Below the pieces are notes generated by a model. It did no database searches and was not told where the DNA came from. It was given only the letters and a program-made list of their open reading frames with translations. DNA of 64,000 bases, from the NCBI GenBank assembly GCA_013397695.1, contig VYZI01000169.1, positions 966,688-1,030,687 on the forward strand, given 5' to 3'. Made by a program: the position numbers and the translations under genes. The first letter of the stretch is position 1. Each line of letters begins with the position of its first letter. Shown here in pieces: positions 48,070 to 61,600 of this stretch. This DNA comes from Centropus unirufus (Eukaryota > Chordata > Aves > Cuculiformes > Centropidae).

Positions 48070-51000
48070 GAAATATAGGCTTGGCTATTCTGGGTGCATG
48101 CAGCATTATTTTGCAGCAAGGATTTAAGAAAAAAAACCCAAATCCTAGTGGATCAGGCAAAGCTCGAGGCAGCGTGCTGAGATGGGACAGCAGCCCTTGA
48201 CCAGTGTTTAAAGAATCTAAGAAATGGGTCGCTCGGGGATCATGCTTCTCCTGGTGGCCACCATGAGTGGCCATAGACACGCAGAGCATCAGGGAATGCC
48301 TTTGCTTTGTGCAACTGCCGTGTTTCTTCCAAAAGATGCAGTTAGCATTTAATTCTGTAACATTCCTATCACTTCATTTATGGTACAAACCACTGATGTG
48401 GAATGAGGGAGGCTGTTCAAGATAACAGTGGGAAAATATGTTTGATCAGGTATAGTTGCAGTTGCTTTTCAAATGGGCGTGTTTTTTTTCTTTAAACTCC
48501 CACTATTTACTTGAAAAAGGAATCCTATGCCCAAAGTCAAGTGAATTAATACTTTGCAAAGGGAGGGTGTAATCATTTATTAGCATTGTGCTGGACAAAG
48601 TTCTTTGTCTCTGGAGATTTGGCCACATTCCCAGATTTAGGCAGCCGCTGACTTTAGCTTTAGTCTCTGAGATAAACTCTCAATGAAACAACACTGGAGT
48701 TGCACCAGCTGACATGGATCCAGAGAGCAAACCCTGTCAGGAGGAACAGTTTGGAGCTTTGCCAAGCCCAGCTGAGGTGGCAGAACTTTTTATAACTATT
48801 TGGGGTACTTGTGGGCTGAAGGCAAAAGGGTTCTCTTTGCAATATGAGCCCAGGTTCTGCTCAGATTTTACTTAACTGGAGCGATTTGCTCATCTCTATG
48901 ACCAGATTTTATCAAAAGAAGGGGCAGTTCTTCTCATCTGTCTTCTTTTTTTTTTTTTTAACCTATGTAGTATTGAATTTACTGCCATCTGAATATCTAA
49001 ACACCCCTGCCTTGTTTTCAGCGTTGGGTTGCGTATTCAGTTCCCTGTGGATACGGATCTCTACGGCTGGCTTAAGCTGTTTGAAAAACGCCACCAACTT
49101 CAAGGATAAACCCTTCCCAGTACAAATGCAGTTAATTTAGTATGAATGTCACTTTGAGTGTTTTCCCAACATAATCTTTTTAAAGGTTAATCATAAAGTC
49201 AAAGAATGTGCTCTGGATTCTGACACAATGCCTGACAAATATTTTCAGCAGGCCACTGCTAAAGAAACACAGGTGTGGTCTCGCTCTTAATGTCTCTGAA
49301 ATAGTGGTGTATCTTTGGAGAAACAAAGATAAATTGAGAGCTTAACCCATTGGCTTCTTGGCATTTAAGAAAAAATTATTTAACTTCCACTTGTTCTGGT
49401 TTTGCTCATCCGTAATTCCCCAGGGGAGATCGTGTTTCAGGGAGATGAAATACTCTTGATGTCTTTATGAAAAATGCAAACAATGTGTTATTCTTAATGA
49501 TGCCTCAGACTTTCTGCTCTGATGAATTCAGCAGGATGCTTGGAAGCCCGGTATTTACATAGTAGGTTTTCAACTGTTTTGGACTTGAAAACAAACAGTA
49601 TAAGGAGATTAAAGAATTTTACTGAAAGATGTTAATTTCTGGGGTTAATCCTGAAGTTTTCTATTCAGATAAATCTGTAATTCAGTATTCTTGTTTGAAA
49701 GTAAGCTGAAGAAAGGAATAATTCTAGAATCGTTTCAGTTTTCCTGCAGTGCCCAAGGGGATGCAGGTATCTGCTTCTGGTAAACAGGGACAATGTTTTA
49801 TTCTTTTTTAAAGTGCCACCCCGTTTTTCTTAATATAACTTGTCATTTCCTTCTTTAGTCCTAGGACCTAGAATTAATAGATTTTGTTTTGTTCTGTTTT
49901 GTTTGTTTCCTGAGGCAGGATTGTATAGAGGGAAATGGGATGTTTTTTGGCAACATAGGAAATCTTTCCAGCTCCTGTCCTGGTCGTGGGCACGGTTCCT
50001 ACTAAATTATGTAATGTTACTGTCTGCTTTTAGCATTCTCTCTTGCATTCTCAGAGTAATTGCATTTCAGAGCTGATATTCTAGTGTGGCAGAGCTGCCA
50101 GAATAAGACCTGCCTGGCTCTGATAATGCTTCCTGCGTGGGTCATTAGAGAGGTGAGAAAGCTCAGTGCAAGGTGTAAATGGGTCTTTTAGCAGCTGGTT
50201 TGCCGGTGGAAACAATTTGTGGTTTATCATTTTAATTGTCACTTTATGATGCTCTCACCCCACGCGCACACGTTCCTACCCTTTCCCTGGACCCTTCAGG
50301 CAGGAGGGGGCAGGACAGAAGGGAGCAAGAAGGGCTCCCTCCTTCCTCTCACCCGTCTTCCTCCCTCTGGGGAGCCCAGCGCTGAGCTGACAGTGTGTGT
50401 GGCTGTGATCGAGGAGGTTTGATGGGGAAATTATAGCCCAGGGGGCTGTTTTGCCTCTGTTTTTTTCCTCCAAGGCAATTACTATTTTTATTTATGAAGC
50501 AAAATGATAATCAAAAGCACTCGGTGTTTGGAAGTTTGGTCCCTCCACTGCATTTCTAAAAGGCAGTGTGTCAGACAAGGCTGCCTGCACAGGGGTAGAG
50601 TCTTCTGAATCTTTATCAATCATTCTTTTATTAGAGGCCTAATTTTCCTAGAGTGTTCAGTTTTTGTCCTTCCCAGCTGTCTCTCAGGTGATCCTGTTAC
50701 CCCACTTTCACACCTATGAAATGAAGCCATGAAAAGATGGGAGCCTTGCCCTGTATCTGACAGAATGTCTGTGGCAGGGCAAGCAATGAATTTTGGGTTG
50801 CTAAAATCCTAGGTTTCAGCGCTGACTTCTAGCCCTCCTTCCCCTGATTGCGCTGGGAGGTCCCTGGCTTAGGGAAGATGCACACAACCCCACTCAGGAA
50901 TGCAGGTTTTAGTGCCATCGTAGCGTCCATTGACTTTCACCGAGGAATTCTTTCACTGAGACACACAGTCTGGGCTGGAGATTAAAAACTGATTAAAGTA

Positions 51001-54000
51001 GTTGAGAAAATAGAACGGTACTTTCCAGTTTCCTCACATACCATTTCCATTTTCCAGAGTATGAAATCTGGTCAAATTAGAATTCAGCCTTTTGGAATTC
51101 TAAAGGGGAAACCCCTTCCTCCTGATAGAAATTCATTCAAGTCATGCTCTAAGCTGGCCATTATGGCATTTCATTTGTCAGCATCTCCTCCCATTGCTTG
51201 TTCTGGGCCCCTTGGGCAGGCTGCCCTTCAAATCTAGGTTCATTTTGTACCACTAGACAGCAGCTAATCTGAAAGAAAGAACAAGTTTCATTTAACAGAT
51301 GACTGATGGTTACTGGTTACCACCTTCCCTGTGTGTGTGGGTTTGGGGTTTTGTTCTGGTTTCCTTTTTCTTCTATTGAGAAATCTCCAAGCACAACATT
51401 GGAGATTGTTTTGCTGTGTGTAATAAAAGACGAAAAGGTATCACCTTCTTCTCCATAAATCTCCCATTGAACTCAGAATTTCTGACATCCTCATAACTGA
51501 GGTTCTGCAAGATCCATCAGCACAGAAGTTTGCCTCTGGCACCTTTGGGCCTCCAGAGAGCTCACTCTGGGTAACATTTTTATTCCTTCTGGCAACTCTC
51601 CAGTAAACAACAGAGGAACCTGGCGAATGTGGCTTTGAAATGTGTCTTTATTGCCTTGTCATCATGCCAGAGCTAGCTGTTCATGTGAAATTGGTAAAAA
51701 CTGCTCCTCGTAATCCTCCGAGTTTCTGGAGAGTGATCTTAAATAATGAGGAGCTGCATGCTCTGCTGGGATATCTGAAGCTGACAGATAATTTCTGTTA
51801 GGGGGAGATGTGTGTGCCCTTTCTTTCTTCCCTGGAAGTGTAATCTGAAAGATGTCTGTGTTGTAGGTGATGACGTAGTGGGGCTGTCAGTAATCAGTGA
51901 AACTGCGGATGCTGGATTTACTTTTGTTATTGTAAAATTACTTAGGCAGGGAACAAGAATCTAATTAATATAGCTGTTAATGCAAAAATACTCATTAAAT
52001 TGAAAGAGGGTTGGGCAGTTTCAAATGGGCTCAAGAAGGAAATGTGGAGCAATAAGGTATTTCTGTCCATGCTGCTGGTTGGTACCTCGGATCTGTTGCA
52101 TGCCCAGCAGTGGGTGCAGGGTCCTTGCAGCCCTGTCTCCATGCAGTTGGAAGTGCTGGTATTTGGAATTTTTCTGACGTGAGTTGTTGCGGGATTTGCA
52201 AAGAACAGAGATTTACTTGGTCTGGGGAGAGAGCCTTGATACCACGCATTGCTGCCTCGCTGGTTGCTGCTTTAGCCCTGCCCTTCTGCTGTCCCTGGAG
52301 GCTGGAATGGATGTGACTCTTGGTCCTCCTTTTTGTGGGTTACAATATCTGTTAATCAACATTCTTGGGTCTTCCTTCATCGCTGTAACTCACTTGAGCC
52401 CCTCAGCCAAAGGAAAACTGTCAGCTCTCCCTGTAAAATGAGACATCACTGCCGTGAACAGTGCTGGAATTTTATTTATTAGGTAAAGACTTGGATTTCT
52501 GGCTTTTGCTTTGGAATGGCAGCTGTGAAATACTACCCTGCCCTGCCTGTCCCTAGGGAAAGGAAGCCTGTAGCGCGCAGGCAGTGCAGGGGCAGGGGTC
52601 AGCCTCCTGGTGGAGGTGGCCCAGCCCCAGCTGCACATGGAAGGTGCTTTTTTTAAAGGAAGGATTCTCTTCGTGGGGCTTAGCACAGTCCTCTAGGCCA
52701 GTGGAGAAACAGATGCTAAAGGAATCGTGAGGCAGAGGCAATCCTTGTTGCTCTCCTCCTCTCACCTCAGTATGACGTGCCTTTATCCTTACTCCATACC
52801 TTTGCATCTGTTCCATTTAAATCCTAAAAAGCCCAACCTTAAATCATTTCTGTATTAGGTGAAGGCATGGCAGAAACTCACTTTAGTTTTTGGGGGCTCT
52901 TCTAGGTAGAAAGCTTTGAAAAGCATGCTGCCTAGGTGTTCAGTGTGAACAAGGTTTCAGAGCAGTGTGGTTTGTTTCCACTTCCTTGTTTTGCCATCTA
53001 CTCTAATGGGAAGCTCAGCTCTCACCGACAGTGGCAATTTCAGTATTGTATATATTTCTTTGCAAATCAGGGGAATATAGTACAGTGCAGCAAGCAGTAT
53101 GAATGCCATCAAGGAATGCTTATCTTTCAATTTCCAATGTGGGAAGAAAAATCCCTGGGGAAGCTATGGGAAGGAGGCCTTAAAAGGAGGGAGGCTTTAA
53201 AGTCTCCAGACATTTAAATTAGGGACTGTAAGAATTTAGGGAGGTCTGAAATGAAAAATCAAAATGGAATGGGCATCATGTGTCTCATAAGCAGGCATGT
53301 CCAAGAATGGTCACAGGTCAGTAGCGTATATGAAAAACCTTTTAAATTAATTTTTGTTATAATTTTATGGTCTGCTTTCTCATTTCTTAGGATTATGAGT
53401 GGTTCTGAGTGAAAAGCATATACAATTGGAAGCACAAGTGACTTCCTTTTTTGAAAGGACTGCTGTAAAAATAAAGTTATGTGCTTCCTAGCACAGAAAT
53501 AAGTACAATTGAGACAAAAGACCAAGAAACAAACATTCACAGTTTAGACCTCTTTTTTTTTTGTTAAAAAAAAGTTTAAAACAAACTAGGCAACGCTCCA
53601 GGAAATGATTCTGAATGTTTAAAAGATATTGTTTTAAATTTAGATGATCCTTCACTTTATTAAGCAGGTGGAGGGAATAAGAAACATTGTTGTCAGCTGC
53701 CTGTTTATAAACTCTGCCCACAGCTCTTCCAGAAATAACTGAACAATTTACAAGCACTATCTGAAAGCAGATCATCTGAATCAAAGCTGAAAGCAGAAAA
53801 TCTTGTTTACCATTTTATCCTCTCATTTACTGTGTTTCTGTTTAGACGAAGATGTAAATAAGAGACAAAAAAGAGGTTGTTCCAGGGTGGATGTGGCACG
53901 AGATGCACTGCCTTGCCCTTGGCCACGGCAATACTTTGTGCCCTACCTTTGACCTCTGCTTGTGCAAATGACTGCCTGGGTTTGCCGGCAGAGCCTCCTT

Positions 54001-57000
54001 CGTGGTGGTTTGTACCATTTCTGCATGGCTCCTGGCAATGGTTGAACATCTTCACGTCCTCAAAGTGGAGGCAGGTTCCTAGGGTGAACCTAGGACTGAT
54101 AGCTTCGAGGCACCTGGCTCAGCCTTCTGCAGACCTGGGGGTCTGGTTGGCTTGGGCCGGTAGGGCTGGCTTGCCAGTATTGCCTGTCCTCGTGAGGTAG
54201 AAGCATTCCTTTGCCTTCTCCTGCCTATTATAAGCATCTCTTTTCCAGTTCCAATCGGAAGCTTTGTGGCCAGCACTGTGGCTTTGTAAAGCACATTTTG
54301 AGTGCCTGGTTTATGATCAGAGGAGCTGTCGTAGTGAGTGCCCATCCTCGAAAGTTTGAATATGTTTGCGGGTCTGGGTCTGGGAGAAGCCAAGCAGTGT
54401 TCTAGTCATTCTGGGTGTCAGGAACATAGAAGGACGAATGGCATGTGGGTTTCTATGCAGCCTTCTATGTGCCTGGTCATTTGATCCGGGCACGTCCTCA
54501 CAGGCCACACATCTGCAGACATTGCAGAATATTTGCATTCTTTACATTTAAAGCTCTGGCTTTTTCCTTGAATTCTTCCATTAGGAAAGCGTTTTACATT
54601 ACTCTGACATCTGCAGGCTAATATATGGTACATATAAATCTGGATTTATTGGAAGGGTCTTTACTTATTTTTCCACTTCTCTCGGACCATTTATTGGAGA
54701 AGATGCATTTGGCGTGATAGGCTGTGGTGCAGCACAACTGTGCTTTATCTAGCAGGGCTTTCAAGAGAGCAAATCTCTCTAGAGAAGCAGGGTTGTCTCC
54801 AGTGAAGATTTACTGTTTGGCACAGCTCGGATCAAGCCTGCAAACCCTCCAAAAGGGAGGCACTGCGAGACTATAATGCACAAAGCCACAATTTTCTCTC
54901 TCTCTGGGGGAATTTTTAATCTGCTCCAGCACATCATTTTGGGATTTGGCCGAGCAGTGGAAGTGGAGCTGCTCTCTAATTGCTGGATGCTAGATGGTGA
55001 CCTGGGTCTTGGATGCTTACTGTGTGGATGCCTTGTTTTAGTTTAATAGGAGGCTGTCAACAAGAACAGGCAGCAAGGGAACAGTGTCTCGGGGTGAACC
55101 ACCCGAACGCCTGGTGCTGTTAGGGGACAGTGGTAGGACTGGTGGCTTGGAGGAGTCTGGCTCAACCTCAGCCTGTGTTTGTAGAGCTTGTGTGGGTGAG
55201 CAGGAATTCAAAAAAACAAAGGAGGTTTGGCTGGATTATAAGGGACTCCTTTCCTTCAGAAATCTGGGGCTGCTTGGGAGAGCTAAGTTAGTGCTGGTGT
55301 AAGTTCGAGTGTTTTGAAGGAAACCAGAGCTGCCTGGTCTGCTCTGAAGGTGTGTTAGGATGCACAGGTTAAGTTGACTGCTGTTTAGTTTGGGGTGCTT
55401 TGCTCTTTTAAGGAAACCTGTTCCATAACCTTGTTATAACTGGGGGAAAACCAAAGGCTGTGTCTCAGGATGAAGGATTGTTCCTCTTTCACTGTGTGAA
55501 AATGTGGGTCCCAAATTCTGGTAAGCCTTGGGGGGAACAGGGTTTACATGCGGAGTACATGGGTTCAGAATAGGGTCTGGTGCTAGGAAAACCACATAAT
55601 TTCCAAAGAACAGACTCCAGAAAAGACTTCTGAGAGGGAATTTGAAGAGCATAATTATGCAGCTAGCACAAGAGAGAGCTGGAATCAACCAAGTGGTGAC
55701 TGAGGCTTGGTAGGAAGAGGAATGATTTTTCCTTAAACTTGCACTTCATGCTGTTGCAAGTGACTTCCTGTCTTTCCCAGTACAGACTCTGGAATTTCTT
55801 GGACTGAGGATCTATTTTTGAACACTTTGGAAGTCCCACTGACTTCCCTGTAATTTTTTCTGGTGTTTCTTAAGCACATGCTTAGATGTCCAGACTGGCC
55901 ATTGTACTCAGCTCTTGGTTGGTCCTTAGGTTCAATCTTAACCTCTAAATTTATTTTCCTTTAGTTGTGTCAAGGCTTTGATGTGACAAAGGATTTTAAC
56001 AAAACGGAACAAATTCTGTCGTCCCTGTAGAGTACAGCCTCTTGAGATAGGCTCAACTCCTACAACTTCATTATCCTGTTGTGGCCTGATCCATCACCCA
56101 CATGACTGATCTTAATTCTAAGGTCTTTATTGGACAAACCAGCATCTTCCCAATAAGCCTTGCGTACCAGGTTCTTAAACTCCTTTTTTAACATAGCAAA
56201 GAACCCCAGCTCTGAAAGAAGCATGCAGACAATTGTCTAATATCTAACGAGATCTGGGCAAATGACTCTTCCCAGATGCTATTAGCTGGTTTTTTTGTAG
56301 GCGTGTGCTGCTGGAGCCCTTTAAATTGTTCCAGAGAATGCAAATTACATTAAATTCTTTATAGGCCACTGAATGCCGCTGGATTTTGTTGTTTTACAAA
56401 TTAATTCCTAACAGTTCCAAGCTGCCTCCTTCTCCTGAGCCTGCAGGATTGAAGACGTTGCTGTAACGTGATGTGAGAGGGGAATCACTTTGTTCATGTC
56501 CAGTCCACCTCCAGGTATCTTTTCCTTCATGGGTCACCACCACTGAAGTGTGTGTTATAAATAGGTGCTGCAGAGCCTGTTCCAGCCAAGGAATGCTTCT
56601 GCTCTGAGTATAGGGTGTCCGAGTGGCATGGGAACCTGAAAAGCGTTGATGTATGGCTTTCCTAAAAGCTGCCCAATGGAGCTGAAAAGCTTGGTACGGG
56701 GCCCGTTGGCAACCATTTAGGTGAGAGCATGATTTACCCCCTTGCAGTGATGCTCAAGCTGTAACCTATATCTACAAATTAAAGTCGAGGATTTATGAAC
56801 CTTGGAATATTTTACCCATGCCTCTGAACTGCCAAGTGTAACTATTCTGGGCTGTAACCCAACACATAGTTTACTGAAATTCCACTGCTTTAATGGTGGC
56901 TTTTTTTTTTTCCCCCTAGAAAACAATATGAAACATTCTGCCATGCAAACAGAATTACATTCTGCATGTGGAATTTGATGATGTTTCCTTTTGCTGTTCC

Positions 57001-58570
57001 TATACATTGCAATTTGATGACATGCTGAGTGAACACCATCGTATCCTAAATCCTGGTTACTGTTGGTAGTTACAGCTCTTGTGTTACAAAGGAGGCCTGT
57101 TGGACCGTGCCTTCTGCGGCCCCTGTGCGGAACACCATGCTGTCCTTCCTCACGGAGTACTTGAAGTAGGTCACTCGGGCTGATCTGTGTCTTGGGAAGG
57201 AAGGTGAAATCATTTGGGATCAGAAGGGAAAAGGCACCTTGGGCTGAACTTGGCAGGTACTGTGGGCACTGAAAGAATGGGAAGATGCTACAGCCTCTTG
57301 CTTGCCAATGCCTTAAGGAGAAGGCACGGAGTCCCCTTTCTGCCCAGTATGTAATGGGCTTTGACCCAGGGCTAAGAAAAGAGCTTGTTCTGCATGAGAA
57401 TTAGTGCTCGTTTATCAGAGGTGAGCTGCTGCCTGTTCTTTGTTGCCAGATTTAAACATATGGTGGTGTATATCGTGAGTTCTTTCATCCCAGGATGATC
57501 TATGGCAATTGGGGACGGTTAAAAGGAGGCAGGGCTGTCAGGGAAAGAGGCACCGAAGCCTTCAACACGTCAGGAGTTGTTGTGAAAAGCTCTCTGGAGG
57601 CAATGGCAGGCTTTCAGGTAACCACAAAATGAGCTCTGAAGCCAGCCTTTAGACCAGGGCAGAGGTGATCTGCAAATGTGGCCCTGGTGGAGTACACCAA
57701 CAATCTGATTTTATCTGGTTCCAGATAGGGTGGGCAGAACAAGTGGATGTTTTCCAGATGTTTGGAGAGATGTATTTAGGAAATCATGTTGTAGGACAAC
57801 AAACTTCCTCCAGGAAGGTGGAGGAGAATGGCATATATTAACAGCCTTTAAACCTTCCCTGTTTCTGCTTCCTCCAGCTCTAAAGGATTCTACGGCCCAT
57901 TGGGCTAGAGTGGGAATCAGACTGGCCTTTGGGGCAGGTTTTGTGTGGATCCTACATGACGGGCATTTACTCTGGAACACGTTAAACCATTAGTGAGCAG
58001 ATCCATGAGGATCAGAAACCCCAGGCTATTCCCTGCCTCTTGCCCACACCATCTGGGGGCTTTGGAGGGTTCCATGTGTATCTTTCAGTATTTTACAATG
58101 AAGATCCTTTTCAATCAGGGCTTTTCTGCAAGTAATGTGGCCAAGTTTAGCTACGTGCTTCTTGCCTGAGAGCTCAGGTGCTGAGCGTGCTTGCTTAGCT
58201 CTGTCTGTCATCAGCAGCCACTTTAACCTGAGGTGCAGGGTGCAGGCTCTGAGATGCCCCCAGGCCATATTTCTTAAAGCAACCTGGTGAAAGGTGAGGG
58301 AGGGAGGCAGATCACAATGTATGGAGTGAAACCCAGGGGAACAAATGCACCTTAAACCTCTGCTGTGCTTTTACAGAACCTAGAGAGTCGACTTTCTAAT
58401 TACCTGCTCAGCAATATGTGTTGATAAGCTGGTCTTTCCTGCCAGGGGTTTTAGCAGAGCGACCTGTGCAGGAGCAGCCTCTTAGAGGGAGTGCAGCAGG
58501 GCTCACAGAAACATGTCCCTGCACTGCGTGAGGGTCATGCCTCACCCTTATTGCTTAGGGATCTGGTTTA
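48070..58570. other. 10.5 kb intergenic block
   Basis: No gene recognised. One doubtful SINE relic lies near 50700-50835. There is a poly-T run near 48946-48960 and otherwise unique sequence. The several frames of 60-107 codons have no homology or splice support. Confidence 0.45.
50700..50835 (-). mobile_element. Doubtful CORE-type SINE relic
   Basis: CCCACTTTCACACCTATGAA, GATGGGAGCCTTGCCCTG, GTCTGTGGCAGGGCAAGCAA and CCTAGGTTTCAGCGCTGACT loosely follow the reverse-complement layout of tRNA-derived CORE SINEs. Heavily eroded and could be chance. Confidence 0.3.
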
Positions 58571-58632
58571 GGAGTGGACAGGTACAGTTGGGCTCAATCT
58601 CAAAGGTCTTTTCCAACCTGGTGATTCTGTGA
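58571..58632 (+). mobile_element. CR1 3' terminal fragment
   Basis: GTTGGGCTCAATCTCAAAGG, TCTTTTCCAACCTGG and TGATTCTGTGAT, about 60 bases, like the copy at 29464-29523. Confidence 0.87.
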
Positions 58633-61600
58633 TCCCACCTTCCATCTCACAGCGGCCATGCTTTGTGGGACAGCACCATCCCTTAGATTCACTACTATCA
58701 GAGCATCTGGGATCTCATCCCTGCTCAGCTGAGGGGAACATGCTAAGCTTGGAGCGCTTCTTAACCTCTAGCATTGTAGCTTGCAGTTAGGACATCATCA
58801 CATGCGCAGCTTTGCTTTGTAAATCTGCCTAGTAAGGTCTGGCAGATGGGCAGAGGAGATGATGAGCAGCCTGACAGACACGGTGGCCTGTTCACCTGCA
58901 TCAGCAGCATCCGCAGCTGAACAAATGATCAGCCCCAGGTAAACACACCCAAATCTGTGCAGTCGTGCCTTGCTCTCTGAGAACATTCCTGCATCATCTT
59001 TTGAGTGACACCCTTGTAGTTCATGAGTGTTAAATGCCAGAACATCACCCTGGCTGGAGAGGAAGGATATTTGGGGGGGTCACAAAGCATAGGTCCTGGG
59101 GAAGAACTGAGAAAGACCAGTCCCCGCAGTCACAGGTCACTGCGCCCTCTCATCCTCTGTGAATTTATAAACAGACATTTTAAACCACAGTAACAATTTT
59201 GTGTGGTTTGTGTTTCTTCCATCCTGTTGGAAGGCTGTGCCAAAATCTTCCTCCACCTTTTTCTAATTTCTAGCAGAAATTTATTAATGTCTGGCTTATA
59301 TCCACTGCTCTTTGTGCAAATGTTTTCCTTCAGATTAGATGGTTCTTCCTTCTGCTATTTGCCTTGATTTTATTTAGAGAGCCTTGTGTTCCTTCTCTCC
59401 ACTTCACTTCTGTTGCATCTTAAAAGGTGCCTATTTGCTGTGCCCAAGGGAGTGGTGCAGAGACCTCTGTGCCAGTGATTCCAGGTGATGGAGAGGAGGC
59501 TTTGCATGCAGGTCTGAAAACCTGTCTGTTCGGCAGTGCCTCACAGCTTTGGTTCATGTCTGGAAGCATTAGAGTTGTGTCCCCATCTGTGTCAGACCCC
59601 GTCAGTGTGAACAATGGAAGATAAAGTTGTTGAAGTGGTATCCTGCCTCTCCTCCTGCCACGTTGTCTCTGATTTGGCCAGGGCATCTCAAAGCTTTGAA
59701 GCAAATGGTCCCTAAGCCCCTGCTGCCTTGGTGAGGCTCTGGGCTGTTCAGTGGCTTCAAGCAGCCGTGTTTGATCATTTTGAAATGGTTTACTCAGCTC
59801 TAGACTTCAGCAAACTAGCAACTTCTTGGTCTGATGTAAAACAAGGAGGTTATTAAAGTGAAACAACGTCTCTTTCCATTCTGAAATTCACTGGCCATGT
59901 GGGAAGCCTCCAGAAAAAACTCATCAATTTGGTGCTGGCCAGGAAGGGCCTGTCAGGAGCTCACAGGGCAGTCCATGGTCTCCCTGTCCATCTCCCATGC
60001 AGGGGTTTGCCTTGTGCCCTTCACAAGCTCTGCACACCGAGAGTGACGTTCATGTGGGTTATCAGGAGTTCATGCGTCTGAGTCCTGAAGGGTTTTGCTC
60101 TCTTCTGCATCGCTTGACAGCTTTATTACTCCAAATATTAGGAGAAGCCAGTTCAATATGCTGAACGCTATCAAAAGACATTTCTTTATGCTCTTAGGAG
60201 GGTTTATCTGTAATTCCTGGCTACACAATCTTTGAAAACTATAATGTTATGGACAGGAATTTTTTTCTTTTTTTTTTTAACACATGGTTTGTTTTTAAAT
60301 AAAAGCACTCTGAGGCAGAGTGGAGTCATTAACTCCTTTGTCCCCCTAAGCTCTCTCAGGGAAACTACAGTCTTGATGCAGTTTTTTTGTCAGTTTATGG
60401 CAATTTTTTTAATCATTCACTTCGACAAAGAGTGCAAAAAGATGAAATATTTCATTGTGAAGTTTCTAAAATGAAACTGCGATTTATGGTAGCAAATTAG
60501 CTGGAGTTTTTGTATCTTGTAAAAAACCAAAATGCTTCAGAAGGACTCAGACCAAGAGTGGTGTAATGGAGACTGCTTTTTCCTTCAAGTTTTTCATGAC
60601 TGGAAGTATTACCTTTATCTGAACTTACAACACTGCTCTAATCCAGAATGACCGATTAATAAGAAGAATCCATTGGTCACCCAGCACTGCTCCTAGGCTG
60701 CAGTTCAGAGCCAGCCAGGGTGGCTTTGCCTGCAGCGTGGCCTGGCCCGTGGGTTTGTGGTCACCTCCAAGCCTTGATCTCCACTCGTGTGAACTTGAAT
60801 GATGCTCTTTGCGCTGTAGATTCAGTGAGGGCAGCAGCCACATGCTGAGCTCTGAATACAACTGAGAGATCTCCGGGTGGTGTAAATGGTCCTCAGTCTG
60901 TTCAGGGCAGACACGTGTGAGCTTCCTTAGCTCCTGGCTGGGAAAGGCAGAGGCATTTCTCCCTCCCAGCCACTTTTTCACTCGCGAGAAAGGGCAGCTG
61001 CCAGAGGGATCAATCCATGTTAGATGTGACAGCTTGCTGTGTGCACACAAGCTTTTAAAATGTGAGGTATATTCATCCTTGCTGCACTGTCAGGAATGCT
61101 CATTCCTGTCCTATGGCTGCGTTCCATCCCTATCGAAGCACGGATATTCTGTGTGTGTTATCCATTACCTGCAGCACTGCTCTGCTCCTGAGCTGTACCA
61201 GGAATCTTTTACAGCTCCACTCAGATTCCATCCCTTGAAAGAGACTGAAGAGTGTGTGTTATGTATAACTGCAAAAATATCAAGGTAGAATAGAAAAAAT
61301 GATTTCACTGAATACTGATACAACTGGGGTGTGTAAAGAAGCTGTAAATATATTTGTAGATAATCAAGTTTCTGTTAACAGGCACTGAAAATGCTTGGAG
61401 ATTACTGTGGGCGCTTGGTTCTGGGCTGTCTGGAAAAAGGTGACCTGAACGTTGTGTGTCTGTACCGTCTGAATGTTTTAAGGTACTACAAGGTATCCAA
61501 GCTGAATGCCTGGTAGCTGAGACGTTTGGCACCTAGCAGGTTGTGTAAAAGGTAGGGTTTGCTTTTAGAGAATTTGTTGATCTCGGAGCAGCTGCTCTGA

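Noticed and set aside
61382..61502. Open stretch after CTGTTAACAG resembling an exon
   Set aside because: No partner exons, no recognised protein. It may be chance or a lncRNA exon.
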